A program made the position numbers and the translations under genes. A stretch of DNA of 64,000 nt. Source: MGIIb-Q1 sp964342465 (lineage in GTDB: Archaea; Thermoplasmatota; Poseidoniia; Poseidoniales; Thalassarchaeaceae). Location of the stretch: contig CAYFFQ010000005.1 in the NCBI GenBank assembly GCA_964342465.1, forward strand, positions 62,001 through 126,000. Direction: 5' to 3'. Each line of letters starts with the position of its first letter. Within the stretch, counting starts at the first letter, position 1. Under the pieces are notes generated by a model that worked only from the letters and a program-made list of their open reading frames with translations, searched no databases and was not told where the DNA came from. Below are positions 49,460 to 59,465 of this stretch, in pieces.

Positions 49460-52400
49460 ATGAAAAATGTGTGGAACATGGGGGGGCAACCATCAAACAT
49501 GGTTCGCCTCGCGTGGTTGACTATGAGGAGCGATGTCAGAAGTTCCATCCTCCTTGTCATCCTGTTGTTCTCAAGCAGCCTCGCAGGCATCGGAACTCCA
49601 CCATCGGACAATGGATTCGGTGAAGAAGGAACTACGAGTTCAGCCACCGCAAGGGCACTCATCATCTGGTCAGGGACGATGTCCATCAACAACGATTTCA
49701 CGGTGGAGGCGGGGGACGAGTTGCGAATCTATGCCGGTACTACCGTGCAACTCGGCCCAGGGGTCAGAGTCTACATCGAGGGCAAGGTGGTAGCCGAAGG
49801 TACAACCGCGGACCCCATCGTCGTTCAGGTGCAACCGGGGTACACATGGCACGATGGTTTCCAATTCAATTCATCCAGTCGCTCCCGCGGTTCATCTCTG
49901 CGAAACATCTCCTTCCACGATGCACAGTTCGGGCTCACCATCTTCGACTCAGACCCCGTGATTGAGGATGTGGTCTTCGACAATGTCGACTTGGTAGCAA
50001 TCGACATGTTCAACTCCGCCAATCCGACCATCCGCCGAGCGACTTTCACCGACGGTGGGCAGGATGTCCACGGCTCCATGACCAACTGGCGATATGGTAT
50101 CGGACTCTCGGTAGGAGCCGGTTCTGCCCCGTATGTGGAGGATGTCACCTTCACCAATCAGATAACGCGCGCCATCTCATATTGGGGCGACAGCGGCGGA
50201 GTCGTCCGCAACATCACCATCAGCGAAGTCGGTGGCGCGACCATGAACATCTCGGCGGGAATCTTTGTTGAGGATTCCATCCCCCTCTTCGAAGACATCA
50301 ACATCTCGAAGTGCGACAACGGCGTCTATATCCTCCACCGTGAGGAGAACCTGACAACTCGCCCCGTCTTCCGCGACATGGTCATCGGAGATTCACAATA
50401 CAACGGAGTGATGATGACCAAATACAACCGTTGGAACTTCTCGACTTACATGATGGGAAGATTCCACAATCTCGAGGTCTACGGCACTGGTGGCCCAAAC
50501 TCATCCTCACCGGGGTTTGCGACTGGCACGGTTTTTCTCAACACGAGTGGTGGCTGGTTCGAGAATGTCGACATCCATGACAACACCGTAAATGGCGTGA
50601 AACTCTACATGACCGACCCTTCAACCTCGTTCATCAACACCTCGATACGGACCTCGGGTGCCGCTTTGGGGGGAACCAATGAGAGGGCAGGGCTGTTCTC
50701 TCGCTCAAGCATGAATGGTGGGCCTTCACTGGTCAATCTGACCGTCTCCAACTCTCCTGGAATTGGAATCTTCGTCTCGAAGGGTTCTGTGAGTGGGAGT
50801 GGGTGGACCTCCCGCGACAATGGGCAGGAGGGGCTGCGCGTCTTGGAGATGTTTCCCTCTGTGGATGGATTGGTTTTGGAGGATAACGGATTCTCCGGAC
50901 TTCGCGTCTCTGACTCCAAACAGGTATGGTTGAGCAATCTCACCTCCCGCCACAATGGCTACTCGGCCCCGAGTGCAGACAACGGTGCAGGCATGGTGTT
51001 CGTCGAGAGCAACGACCTGATGTCGGCAGGGAACATAGTGCATTGTAGTCAGTGCACATCGATTGACGACAATTGGGCGGCGTTGCGAATCGAAGACTCG
51101 GTCGACATTCTGTTCACCGACTTGGCTGTTCACGACCCAAACACACCGGCCGGACAATCGGCGGTAATAGTCGATGATTCCGGCCTCAATTGGAACGGTT
51201 GGGTTGATTTTGAGAGGGCAGAGATCTACGCCAATCTCTCCGTCGGCGCACCAGCGATTCTTCTCAACGGAGTGGATGCTCGGATTGAGAGAATGAATCT
51301 GTATGGGAACCATTCTGGAATACAGTGGTCGGGACGGAATCTCGACTCCAAGATGGGAAACTCGACTTTGACTGGTTCCGACTGCCTAACCCTCTCCGAC
51401 CTGCCGAAACTCGACACATGGGGGCTGGATGTCACCGGTTGCAGCGGCAATCTCGGAATATCGAACAGTGATGTCAACCTCACTGATTTCTTGCAGGGTG
51501 CAGTCAATCTCGCCATCACCGGTGCGTCGTATGTAAGAGCGATATCTTCGCAGGTCAACATTCCGCCGCTGCCACTTCAGGCGACCCTCGACGAGATGTG
51601 GTTTGTCGATATGTGGGTGGTGAACCAACACGGCCACGGGCTTCCCTATGCACTGCTCAACGGTTCATTCTCGCAGATGGAGGACCCGTTCTCCATGAAC
51701 ATGCCATATAGTGGTAACGAGGTGCTGGGCCCATTCACTGGTACGAGACACACCATCACCGGCGCCTCTTCTGTCACCGATTATTCAAGCGAATGTTGGT
51801 ACGACAACACCTCAGGAAACGCCATCCCCACTGCACTTGACCAAGACCTGTTGATGCACCTTTGTACTATCACTCTCGTCAATCAGCCACCTCTCATCAT
51901 CTGGGATGAACCGCTGAACAACACGGTGGTCAGTTCAGGTTCAGAAATATGGTTCAACGCCAGCCGGTCGTGGGATTTGGACGATGACCCAATCACTTTC
52001 CAGTGGACGAGTGATGTCGATGGCAACGCTTATGCATTCTGTAGTGGCTTTGGCAACGGAGTCGTGCCGGGTGACCTCCTCGTCAATAGCGAACCCCCAA
52101 CTCAGGGTACATGTGCCTTGACGGATGGTGACCACCAAATCACTCTCGAAGTGTGCGACGACCAAGGAAACTGTGCCAGCGAGACGCGCACCATCACCTT
52201 CGTTAATCTGCCACCACAGGTAATCATCCAGACCACTCCGGCTCTTGATTGGGATGGTGTACTGCGGCTCAATTTCACTGAGAACCTCCATGTCAATGCG
52301 AGTGATACCACCGACCCTGAGGGTGACCCCATCGAAACTCAGGAATGGGCGGGTTGGGAGACACCGAATCCACCATCCACCATATTGGAATGGAACAGGA

Positions 52401-54337
52401 CATTCGCCGGCTCTGCACAAAGAGCATTCACCTACACCATCACCTTCTCGGATGGTTTGAATCCGAAAGTGTATTACAATCTCTCCGTCGAATTGCAGAA
52501 CGAATACCCTCACCCCGTTTTCACCGTGAGTCGTGACTCCAACCTCTCCTCGTCAGAGGTGCTATTGGATGGTTCTGCATCTTTCGACCCGGAAGGTGAT
52601 ACCATCAATGCATGGTGGCATTCAGATGTTGATGGAGACCTCGACACATCTCTCACAACTCCCTTGCTGTGGAGTGGTCATCTCTCGCCGGGAATACACA
52701 CCCTGAGCCTCCGCTTGGGTGACGATGACTCCTATCACATCAATCAGTGGTCTGCACCGTACGAATTGACAATCGTGGTGGCCAATTCACCACCATTCGC
52801 CCATATCGAGTTGCCCGCTGTTCAGGATTCCTATGACTCATCGGACGTGATTCTCTTCTCGGCTTTCGGCTCGGGCGATTGGGACGCCCCCTGTGCTGAG
52901 GCTTTTGCCGAAATGTCCGTTGGATGGCTCTGCAATCCCGATGGGGTGGCGATTCCAGATACGGTGGTTCCTATTTGGACCAGTGACCTTCTATCAGAAC
53001 CCATCGGTGGCGATTGGGAGGTTGAGGCGCGTCTGCCAGCAGGGGAAAATGTGGTGACTCTGACAGTCTCCGATGGCCTCAATCCCCCCATGAGTGATTC
53101 CATCACTCTGTCTGTCGATGAGAGCGCCCCGATTCTGGTCCTCACCTCACCAGGCGATGGTCTCGAAGTGGTCAGCAACGAGGTCATCCTATTCGACCCA
53201 CAACAGTCTTGGGATGCAGATGGTGACATTTTCACCTTCACGGTAACTTCCGATATCCTTACAGAACCGCTGCTCGATGAGGTCAGCCCGAACTTCTGGT
53301 ACTCTCGATACCTGCCGTCAGGAGACCACACCCTGACTTTCACGGTTGAGGATGAGACCGGCAGGTCGAGAAATGAGACGCGCACCTTGACTGTCCTCGC
53401 CTCACCACCGACGGCCATCATCTCTTCTCCGACTGAGGGCGGGATGATCTCTCCGGGCGCCACCATCCTCCTCGATGGAAACGAATCATGGGATGCCGAC
53501 GAGGACATCGTTCTCTACCGCTGGTATCTAGGCGTGGGTGCTGATGCACAACTACTGAACGAAACCGCACTGGCAAACCGCACTCTGCCGCCGGGAAACC
53601 ACATGCTCTCACTTCAGGTCAAAGATTCGCGAGGGGCTTCTTCCTGGGCCTTCTCAAACATCACGGTCGAACCTTCATGGCCGGTTGTGGACGACATCCT
53701 CTTGGAACCCGGTTCACTGACTGCCGGCCAAGCCGCGACCATCACCGCCCGCGCCATCGTTGTGGATGCTGACGAGACAACCTGGGAGTGCGTCGGCTGG
53801 GCTTCACAGGGCGGGGTGGAGAGTGAATTCATCCTCTCCGATGACGGTCAATCTGCAGATGGCGTGGCAGGTGATGGCACCTGGAGCGGCCAAGTGAGCG
53901 TGACGCCGGGCCGAGACGGGTGGATGAATGTCGAAGTCATCTGCCGCGATGGACCATCAGATGAACCTCGTCTCTCCAACAGACTCTCCACGACGATTCG
54001 GGTCGAAGGTGCAACTCAACACTCGTCCATCTTCGATGTGGTGATGGAGAGCACACTCCTCATCGTTGTCGCACTGTTTGCGTCACTCATCGCCTTGGGG
54101 CTCGTCTTCACCTTTGCAAGAAAACGTCGCCTCGCCGCCGACCTCGCCATGATTGAAACATGGGGTGTAGGGGGATTCTCCCCGAGAGAAGATGAGGGGC
54201 TGTTCGCTGACAGCGGGATTGATTCTTCCATCTCTGAAATGATGGGTGAAGGGTCTGAGACTGCTGACGCAGATGAGACGCGCACCGCTGCCTCCCAGAG
54301 CGATGGCATCCCGGAAATGCCCGACCTTGATGGATGA
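49460..54337 (+). CDS. Giant secreted beta-helix / Ig-like surface protein (1625 aa)
   Basis: It begins with a signal peptide (RSSILLVILLFSSSLAGIG). About 60-700 form a right-handed parallel beta-helix of the NosD/Pbh1 type (recurring short strands with Asn-rich turns: ISFHDAQFGLTIFDSDPVIE, DNTVNGVKLYMTDPSTSFIN). About 800-1480 are PKD/Ig-like domains with repeated DADGD-type turns (SWDLDDDPITFQWTSDVDG, SWDADGDIFTFTVTSD, SWDADEDIVLYRWYLG). One transmembrane helix near 1515-1540 and an acidic cytoplasmic tail of about 80 residues end the protein. It probably binds or processes polysaccharide at the cell surface, which is an inference from the fold. Alternative starts lie at 49499 and 49523. 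Confidence 0.88.
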   Translation: MKNVWNMGGQPSNMVRLAWLTMRSDVRSSILLVILLFSSSLAGIGTPPSDNGFGEEGTTSSATARALIIWSGTMSINNDFTVEAGDELRIYAGTTVQLGPGVRVYIEGKVVAEGTTADPIVVQVQPGYTWHDGFQFNSSSRSRGSSLRNISFHDAQFGLTIFDSDPVIEDVVFDNVDLVAIDMFNSANPTIRRATFTDGGQDVHGSMTNWRYGIGLSVGAGSAPYVEDVTFTNQITRAISYWGDSGGVVRNITISEVGGATMNISAGIFVEDSIPLFEDINISKCDNGVYILHREENLTTRPVFRDMVIGDSQYNGVMMTKYNRWNFSTYMMGRFHNLEVYGTGGPNSSSPGFATGTVFLNTSGGWFENVDIHDNTVNGVKLYMTDPSTSFINTSIRTSGAALGGTNERAGLFSRSSMNGGPSLVNLTVSNSPGIGIFVSKGSVSGSGWTSRDNGQEGLRVLEMFPSVDGLVLEDNGFSGLRVSDSKQVWLSNLTSRHNGYSAPSADNGAGMVFVESNDLMSAGNIVHCSQCTSIDDNWAALRIEDSVDILFTDLAVHDPNTPAGQSAVIVDDSGLNWNGWVDFERAEIYANLSVGAPAILLNGVDARIERMNLYGNHSGIQWSGRNLDSKMGNSTLTGSDCLTLSDLPKLDTWGLDVTGCSGNLGISNSDVNLTDFLQGAVNLAITGASYVRAISSQVNIPPLPLQATLDEMWFVDMWVVNQHGHGLPYALLNGSFSQMEDPFSMNMPYSGNEVLGPFTGTRHTITGASSVTDYSSECWYDNTSGNAIPTALDQDLLMHLCTITLVNQPPLIIWDEPLNNTVVSSGSEIWFNASRSWDLDDDPITFQWTSDVDGNAYAFCSGFGNGVVPGDLLVNSEPPTQGTCALTDGDHQITLEVCDDQGNCASETRTITFVNLPPQVIIQTTPALDWDGVLRLNFTENLHVNASDTTDPEGDPIETQEWAGWETPNPPSTILEWNRTFAGSAQRAFTYTITFSDGLNPKVYYNLSVELQNEYPHPVFTVSRDSNLSSSEVLLDGSASFDPEGDTINAWWHSDVDGDLDTSLTTPLLWSGHLSPGIHTLSLRLGDDDSYHINQWSAPYELTIVVANSPPFAHIELPAVQDSYDSSDVILFSAFGSGDWDAPCAEAFAEMSVGWLCNPDGVAIPDTVVPIWTSDLLSEPIGGDWEVEARLPAGENVVTLTVSDGLNPPMSDSITLSVDESAPILVLTSPGDGLEVVSNEVILFDPQQSWDADGDIFTFTVTSDILTEPLLDEVSPNFWYSRYLPSGDHTLTFTVEDETGRSRNETRTLTVLASPPTAIISSPTEGGMISPGATILLDGNESWDADEDIVLYRWYLGVGADAQLLNETALANRTLPPGNHMLSLQVKDSRGASSWAFSNITVEPSWPVVDDILLEPGSLTAGQAATITARAIVVDADETTWECVGWASQGGVESEFILSDDGQSADGVAGDGTWSGQVSVTPGRDGWMNVEVICRDGPSDEPRLSNRLSTTIRVEGATQHSSIFDVVMESTLLIVVALFASLIALGLVFTFARKRRLAADLAMIETWGVGGFSPREDEGLFADSGIDSSISEMMGEGSETADADETRTAASQSDGIPEMPDLDG

Positions 54338-54400
54338 TATTTATCTGACCGCAGGGAGAAAAATCAATTGGGCAGAATAAATGGAGAGTTTGAGGGGAAA

Positions 54401-54659
54401 ATGCTCGCAGCCTCAACAAACCGAAAATTGAGTGTTCCAATAAGGGAAAAATTAGGTGAAAAATGCTCGCAGCCTCAACAAACCGAAAATTGAGTGTTCC
54501 AATAAGGGAAAAATNNNNNNNNNNNNNNNNNNNNNNNNNNNNNNNNNNNNNNNNNNNNNNNNNNNNNNNNNNNNNNNNNNNNNNNNNNNNNNNNNNNNNN
54601 NNNNNNNNNNNNNNTAGGTGAAAAATGCTCGCAGCCTCAACAAACCGAAAATTGAGATG
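54401..54659. repeat. 62-bp tandem repeat array with assembly gap
   Basis: ATGCTCGCAGCCTCAACAAA starts copies at 54401, 54463 and, after the N run, 54625. The unit is 62 bp and copies are almost identical. The array occupies the space between the giant surface-protein gene and the AtuA-like pair. Confidence 0.93.
54515..54614. other. Assembly gap of 100 N inside the 62-bp array
   Basis: Exactly 100 N, bounded on both sides by the same 62-bp unit. Confidence 0.97.
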
Positions 54660-54676
54660 AATAATTGCTCTGAGTA

Positions 54677-55078
54677 TCATCTCATGTGTGAGATGTCCCA
54701 CTGACTCTCACTCGCCTGACTCAGGTCAACCCCGAGTTCCTCTGCCCGCGAGCGGTCGACGGCGACTCGCATGCGGAGCACCGATTGACCCCATATCTTC
54801 CCTTGCGCATCGAGTCTCAGTGAGGTTGTGCCTCCACCCCCAAGACCCCCTCGTAGGAGGCAGTTGAGTGCACCGATTCCTGGCATCGGCCACACCTCAA
54901 CCTCACCCTGCACCGTTCCTTGGAACCACTCTTTCAGAATATCTGGTGAGACTGCTGCTTCGAGAAGTTCCAACCATTCACGCTGATGGGCGACAAGCCC
55001 GATATTGAACGAATCCCCCTTGTCGCCAGACCTGCCGTGAGCGAGCGCCGAGAGAGGAATCCACAATTTCTCGCTCAT
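54677..55078 (-). CDS. AtuA-like ferredoxin-fold partner protein
   Basis: The 133-aa protein matches the small domain that follows or accompanies AtuA: PLSALAHGRSGDKGDSFNIG, then the MPGIGALNCLLRGGLGGGG glycine-rich segment and TTSLRLDAQGK. In many organisms this domain is fused to the C-terminus of AtuA. Here it is a separate gene overlapping the AtuA gene by four bases (ATGA). The two surely act together, but the reaction is not established. Confidence 0.85.
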   Translation of the reverse strand: MSEKLWIPLSALAHGRSGDKGDSFNIGLVAHQREWLELLEAAVSPDILKEWFQGTVQGEVEVWPMPGIGALNCLLRGGLGGGGTTSLRLDAQGKIWGQSVLRMRVAVDRSRAEELGVDLSQASESQWDISHMR

Positions 55079-56706
55079 CCCTTTACCTCCCTCTCACTCT
55101 GTGTGCTGCGGCGCTCGTCACTGCGGCTGGGTGGCAACCTTCTCGCAATCGGCCGCGTCCACTGTCGCTCATCCAATTCGTCGTGAAGTCGGTCCAACAG
55201 ACGGCGTGTGCGCTCTCTGATGTAGTGGAACCGTTCGCCGTCCTGAATCAACTTGAGGTGAGTGAGAACCTCCACTCTGACTTCTCCCTCCACCGCTGAC
55301 CGCTCGATGAGGCAGGGCCAGAATCTGAGTTGCCGTCTCGGTGAAGCACGCGAGCCATAACCCCCGACTCCCGCTGGTCCAGTCAAGACGAGAGGCGCAA
55401 TCTCTCTGCTGAATCTGGTAATATCTGCTTTTTCGGGGGTGGTGACAGCCCATCTGACCATCACCTCCGGCGGTGAGAAGATTTCGAGGAAGCGCTCTCT
55501 GATGGCGATGGGAAGCGTCGTACCGGCGCCGATGAACTCGGTGTGTATCTCCATCTCATCACAATCCGTCAAACGCCCTCTTAGAGCATCATCGGTGGCC
55601 ATCGCTCTTGCCAGAGTGTTAGGGCCCGAGACCATCAGGGATGATGATGCGAACCAGCCACCCTCAACCGCTGCACTGACCTTCAGCCTCTCCGGTTGCG
55701 GCAGACCCTTGGCACCGCCCACGACCACCACATCCTCGCCGGCATCCTCTATCGTGACCTCTCGCAGGTCACAGACCACATCGGGAGTCTTGTACTCTGC
55801 CGGATTGCCAATCTCGTAGACGAGTTGCTCGGCCACGATGCGCCTGTTGACCATTCCCCCAGTACCACTCGCACGAGTGATTCTCACCCTCCCATCGGGA
55901 TGCACCTCTGCGATTGGAAGGGTCAGATTCGCCAGACTTGGAATCTCCGCCCAATCGGTGGAATTTCCCCCACTCACCTGAGCACCACATTCAATGAGAT
56001 GACCGGCCACGGTCCACATAGCGAGGGTGTCCAAGGGATTCTCATGCCCTTCTGGAGCCCATTCGACCACCGCCTTGTGTCGGCTTATATCGCGGGCGAA
56101 GGCGTTGGCCGACCAGCCGGCGGCGTGCAACATGCTGCCGACGATGAGACTCGCGTCAGCAACTCGGCCGGTGATGACGATATCCGCACCTATTTCAAGA
56201 GCGGAAGCGATTGGCCCAGCCCCCAGATATGCGTTTGCCGAGAGGACCGTCGCGTTGCATTCAGCAAGTTTCTCTCCACTCTCGAGGTTTTCAAATTTCT
56301 CTCCGGACCGCATCAGGTCAGGAATGGCCTCTAGCATATCATCGCCGGACACAACGGCAACTCGGCAATCATGCCAGCCTGTTCGGTCTGCAAGTTCGAG
56401 CACCATTCTAGCACACGATTGCGGATTGGCTCCCCCAGCGTTGGTAACCAGTTTGACCCCTCGTCTTCTCAACAGGTGGATGCCACCGGCATCCAACCAC
56501 AACTGCAGGTCGCTGGCCCAACCAGCATCGGGATTGCGCCCCTTCTGCTTGGTCATTATCGAAAGTGTCAGTTCAGCGAGATAATCCATCACCAGATAAT
56601 CCAATTCCTCCCGCTTCAACAGGTCGATGGGTGCCAGAGGCCTGTCACCCCAGAATCCACCCCCCGAACCGATTCTGAAAAACCGTGAATCGGAGTGTGA
56701 TTTCAT
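55075..56706 (-). CDS. AtuA family protein (acyclic terpene utilisation-like)
   Basis: From ATG 56706 the protein has 543 aa. The family core is clear: FRIGSGGGFWGDRPLAPIDL at the N-terminus, VTNAGGANPQSCARM, ANAYLGAGPIASALEIGADI, VITGRVADASLIVG, VSGGNSTDWAEI and the later GGAKGLPQPERLKVSA and GPAGVGGYGSRAS glycine-rich stretch. AtuA is required for citronellol/geraniol and related branched acyl-CoA breakdown in pseudomonads, although its reaction is unclear. With the beta-oxidation fusion at 6.4-8.5 kb this may serve branched-lipid catabolism, a weak inference over 47 kb. The frame is open upstream to 56829, into the repeats. Confidence 0.88.
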   Translation of the reverse strand: MKSHSDSRFFRIGSGGGFWGDRPLAPIDLLKREELDYLVMDYLAELTLSIMTKQKGRNPDAGWASDLQLWLDAGGIHLLRRRGVKLVTNAGGANPQSCARMVLELADRTGWHDCRVAVVSGDDMLEAIPDLMRSGEKFENLESGEKLAECNATVLSANAYLGAGPIASALEIGADIVITGRVADASLIVGSMLHAAGWSANAFARDISRHKAVVEWAPEGHENPLDTLAMWTVAGHLIECGAQVSGGNSTDWAEIPSLANLTLPIAEVHPDGRVRITRASGTGGMVNRRIVAEQLVYEIGNPAEYKTPDVVCDLREVTIEDAGEDVVVVGGAKGLPQPERLKVSAAVEGGWFASSSLMVSGPNTLARAMATDDALRGRLTDCDEMEIHTEFIGAGTTLPIAIRERFLEIFSPPEVMVRWAVTTPEKADITRFSREIAPLVLTGPAGVGGYGSRASPRRQLRFWPCLIERSAVEGEVRVEVLTHLKLIQDGERFHYIRERTRRLLDRLHDELDERQWTRPIARRLPPSRSDERRSTQSEREVKG

Positions 56707-56793
56707 GCCGATAAGCGCAGTCAAGACTCCACCCTGATTTTTATTGTCTCGGCGTAGTAAATTAATCCTTGAGTGAATCGGACAACAACAGGT

Positions 56794-57000
56794 GTTGGGG
56801 ATGACACCGCCCATGTCAGGGATTGACACCGATTTGTCGACCTATTTTTTTTAGACGAACCGCACTTGTTGGGGATGACACCGCCCATGTCAGGATTTGA
56901 CACCGATTTGTCGACCTATTTTTTGGACGAACCGCACTTGTTGGGAGTGACACCGCCCATGTCAGGATTTGACCTACTCCAGATGTGTCGATGGCCATTT
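56794..57000. repeat. 72-74-bp tandem repeat
   Basis: GTTGGGG(A)TGACACCGCCC begins at 56794, 56868 and 56940. Copies one and two contain GATTTGTCGACCTATTTTTT, with a T run that varies in length. The third copy is truncated. It lies upstream of the AtuA gene. Confidence 0.9.
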
Positions 57001-57017
57001 CCAACCTCTGAAGACAT

Positions 57018-57165
57018 GCGACACCGGCCACAAGAGGAATGGTGGTAGACCCATTGAGAACGGCCGGCTCACGAATCAGCGACACCAGCCACAAGAGGAA
57101 TGGTGGTAGACCCATTGAGAACGACCGGCTCACGAATCAGCGACACCGGCCACAAGAGGGAAAGT
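57018..57165. repeat. 61-bp tandem repeat
   Basis: GCGACACCGGCCACAAGAGG begins at 57018, 57079 and 57140, an exact 61-bp period. The sequence is unrelated to the neighbouring 72-74-bp family. The last copy is partial. The stretch 57166-57242 holds nothing else recognisable. Confidence 0.93.
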
Positions 57166-57242
57166 CCCAACATCCTTCACAAGAGGCTGGACAACAGCCG
57201 TGCAGAAGTGTCTCGCTACCTAAGTAGCAGGAGTAGTGTGTC

Positions 57243-57992
57243 CTATTTCCGACCCTCAGGACCCCAAGATGTGCGGGTACGGTTCAGACCCACTCTCTTG
57301 GCGAAGAGGAAGAAGAGATTCTTCCTCCCGTCAGCCCATGTGTTTATCTCCGCATCACCGACGCGTGGGCGGTATGGAACTGAGATTTCTATCGCCTTCT
57401 TTCTGCCAAAACAGCGGCGGGCGTTGATTTTCATCTCCTCGGAGAGAGGCATTCCGTCATTGGTCGGCCTCATCTTCGGATTGTCCATTATTCTCTTGAA
57501 GAAAACCCACATTCCGGATTGTGAATCATGAATCCCATACCAAAAGAGAAGCCGCGCAGTGAAAGAGAGAGCCCAGTTTCCAAAACCGTGCATACCCGAC
57601 ATGCTTCCCTCCTCCGCCCGCTTGAGCCGGTCACAGGTGATGAATTCGAGATTCTCCTCCACAAGTCTGCGAACCAGTGCTGGCACTTCCTCACCCGGAT
57701 AGGTGCAGTCGGCATCCATGGTGACGATGATTTCGCCGGGTGCCATTGCAAATCCGGTTCGGTATGCCCGCCCGTAACCCCTGCGTGGTTCGAGGTAGAC
57801 GATAGCCCCCTCCTCTTCAGCGAGTTCCCTTGTGCGGTCTGTAGAATTGCCGTCAATTATCAGAAAATCGAGTTTTTCACACCATCCATCATTCGGAACA
57901 GAACGAATGGTGTCAACGATTGCGGCCTCTTCGTTGCGGGTCGGAATGACTACAGTGACGTGGACTGGTAGTACCTCAGACATCCCTCTCAC
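57243..57992 (-). CDS. GT2-family glycosyltransferase (dolichyl-phosphate sugar synthase-like)
   Basis: A 249-aa GT-A enzyme without membrane helices in the catalytic part. It has TVVIPTRNEEAAIVDTIRSV, LDFLIIDGNSTDRTRELAEE, GYGRAYRTGFAMAPGEIIVT and the metal-binding DADCTYP (DxD). The domain composition is that of dolichyl-phosphate mannose/glucose synthases, which load a lipid carrier for N-glycosylation or S-layer glycan synthesis. The acceptor is unknown. It is divergent from a GT4 gene, and the sequon-rich surface proteins encoded nearby are likely clients. Confidence 0.9.
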   Translation of the reverse strand: MRGMSEVLPVHVTVVIPTRNEEAAIVDTIRSVPNDGWCEKLDFLIIDGNSTDRTRELAEEEGAIVYLEPRRGYGRAYRTGFAMAPGEIIVTMDADCTYPGEEVPALVRRLVEENLEFITCDRLKRAEEGSMSGMHGFGNWALSFTARLLFWYGIHDSQSGMWVFFKRIMDNPKMRPTNDGMPLSEEMKINARRCFGRKKAIEISVPYRPRVGDAEINTWADGRKNLFFLFAKRVGLNRTRTSWGPEGRK

Positions 57993-58097
57993 CGATACGG
58001 CCGACTAGCCCATCTCTATTGAAAGCCACCATTGAATGAACTGCGTGGGAATCGCTTGAAAACAAAGTGCTCAAAGCGAGAGGCGTAGGGAGAGCGG

Positions 58098-59384
58098 ATG
58101 GGGAGGCTCATGCACATAGCGATGTTGTCGGGCGAGTATCCACCTCGTTGGGGTGGCATGGGTTCGACGGTTTTCCATCTCTCGGGGGCTTTGGCGCGCA
58201 TGGGTCACCGAGTAACGGTCATCACCAGAAGGGAGGCGAAGGCGTGCGAAGATGCGAGTATCATACCCCGTCAGGTTGGAGTCGAAGTGAGGATGGTCAG
58301 ATGGACTCCTCTGCCGATGGCGTTCACACGCTCATACGGAAACCACGCTCTCAAGGAACTGCTCGCTCTGCACGCCGAGCAGCGCGTGGATGCGGTGCAT
58401 GTCCACGCGCCGATGATATCTTGGAGTCCAAAACAATACGCACTGGTGCGGGCTGAAATCGGCAATGTAACCACTTCACTGCATGGCTCGTGGTTGGGTG
58501 AAAGAGATGGGATGCGCCGCGCTGCTAGATTGGGAGAATCCGCGGCGTGGAAGAATCCGAATGACCTTGCCATTCTTGCGACCGCCGGCTATTATGCGAA
58601 ATACGAACGGGCGGCGGTCCGAGGCTCCACTGTCTGTGTCGCCAATTCAGAAGCGACGAAGAGGGATTTTCTCGCCCGTTATGAGCCACCGGACAATTGG
58701 CGCGTGGAAGTGGTCAGGTGGGGCGTTGACATCAACATGTTTCACCCACAGAACCACGACGAGGAGGATGCGCAACTCGCCCACGAAGCGATGCGCAGAC
58801 GATATGGTCAGCCCGATGATGCTGCGCTAAGAGGAGATGCTGATACATCCACTCCACTTCTTCTCGCGGTCGGAAGGCTGGCCGGCAGAAAGGGATTCAG
58901 AACCCTTCTGAAAGCGATGCCCCTGATACTCACCCAACACCCCGGCACACAACTCGTTATAGTAGGCAGGGGAAAGATGCGAAGGACCCTGCTCAAGCAG
59001 GCGGAGCGGCTAGGGGTCAAAGACGCTGTAACCATTGAGTCGGGGATGTCTTTCGACAACCTCGCCCAACTGTTTCGCTCGGCTGACCTGACTGTCTATC
59101 CCTCACTCTATGAAGGACAAGGATTGATTCCGCTTGAATCCATGGCCTCCGGTACACCGTGTGCGACTGTGGACGACGGCCCTCTTCCCGAGATGGTCGA
59201 CGAAAGTGTGGGTGGTCTGTTTCAGGTGGGCAACCCATCATCACTGGCCGAGGTGGTGAATGGTCTGTTGTCCGACCCAACTTTACGAGTGAAGATGACG
59301 ACCGCGGGCAGAGAGAGGGTCGTTGAGCACTACACATACGATAAAAATGCCGAAAAATATGCAGAATTCTATTCTGAACAATGA
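58098..59384 (+). CDS. GT4-family glycosyltransferase
   Basis: A complete 428-aa GT-B glycosyltransferase. The glycine-rich start (MLSGEYPPRWGGMGSTVFHL) is the donor/acceptor-domain loop typical of GT4. LLAVGRLAGRKGFRTLLKAM and LVIVGRGKMRRTLLKQAERL mark the C-terminal Rossmann fold, and YEGQGLIPLESMASGTPC the E-x7-E motif. It is probably involved in glycan or glycolipid assembly together with the GT2 gene next to it. The gene ends 72 bp before a surface-protein gene. Confidence 0.92.
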   Translation: MGRLMHIAMLSGEYPPRWGGMGSTVFHLSGALARMGHRVTVITRREAKACEDASIIPRQVGVEVRMVRWTPLPMAFTRSYGNHALKELLALHAEQRVDAVHVHAPMISWSPKQYALVRAEIGNVTTSLHGSWLGERDGMRRAARLGESAAWKNPNDLAILATAGYYAKYERAAVRGSTVCVANSEATKRDFLARYEPPDNWRVEVVRWGVDINMFHPQNHDEEDAQLAHEAMRRRYGQPDDAALRGDADTSTPLLLAVGRLAGRKGFRTLLKAMPLILTQHPGTQLVIVGRGKMRRTLLKQAERLGVKDAVTIESGMSFDNLAQLFRSADLTVYPSLYEGQGLIPLESMASGTPCATVDDGPLPEMVDESVGGLFQVGNPSSLAEVVNGLLSDPTLRVKMTTAGRERVVEHYTYDKNAEKYAEFYSEQ

Positions 59385-59435
59385 TTTCAACCTCTGTCAA
59401 AAGGTCAATGGGGGAATGACATCTCGGCAAAGTCG

Positions 59436-59443
59436 TTATCATA
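59436..59443 (+). promoter_or_regulatory. TATA-like element of the thrombospondin-repeat gene
   Basis: TTATCATA is centred about 26 nt before ATG 59466 and supports that start over GTG 59457. Confidence 0.5.
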
Positions 59444-59465
59444 GAGGCTGCTGCCTGTGCTGGCC

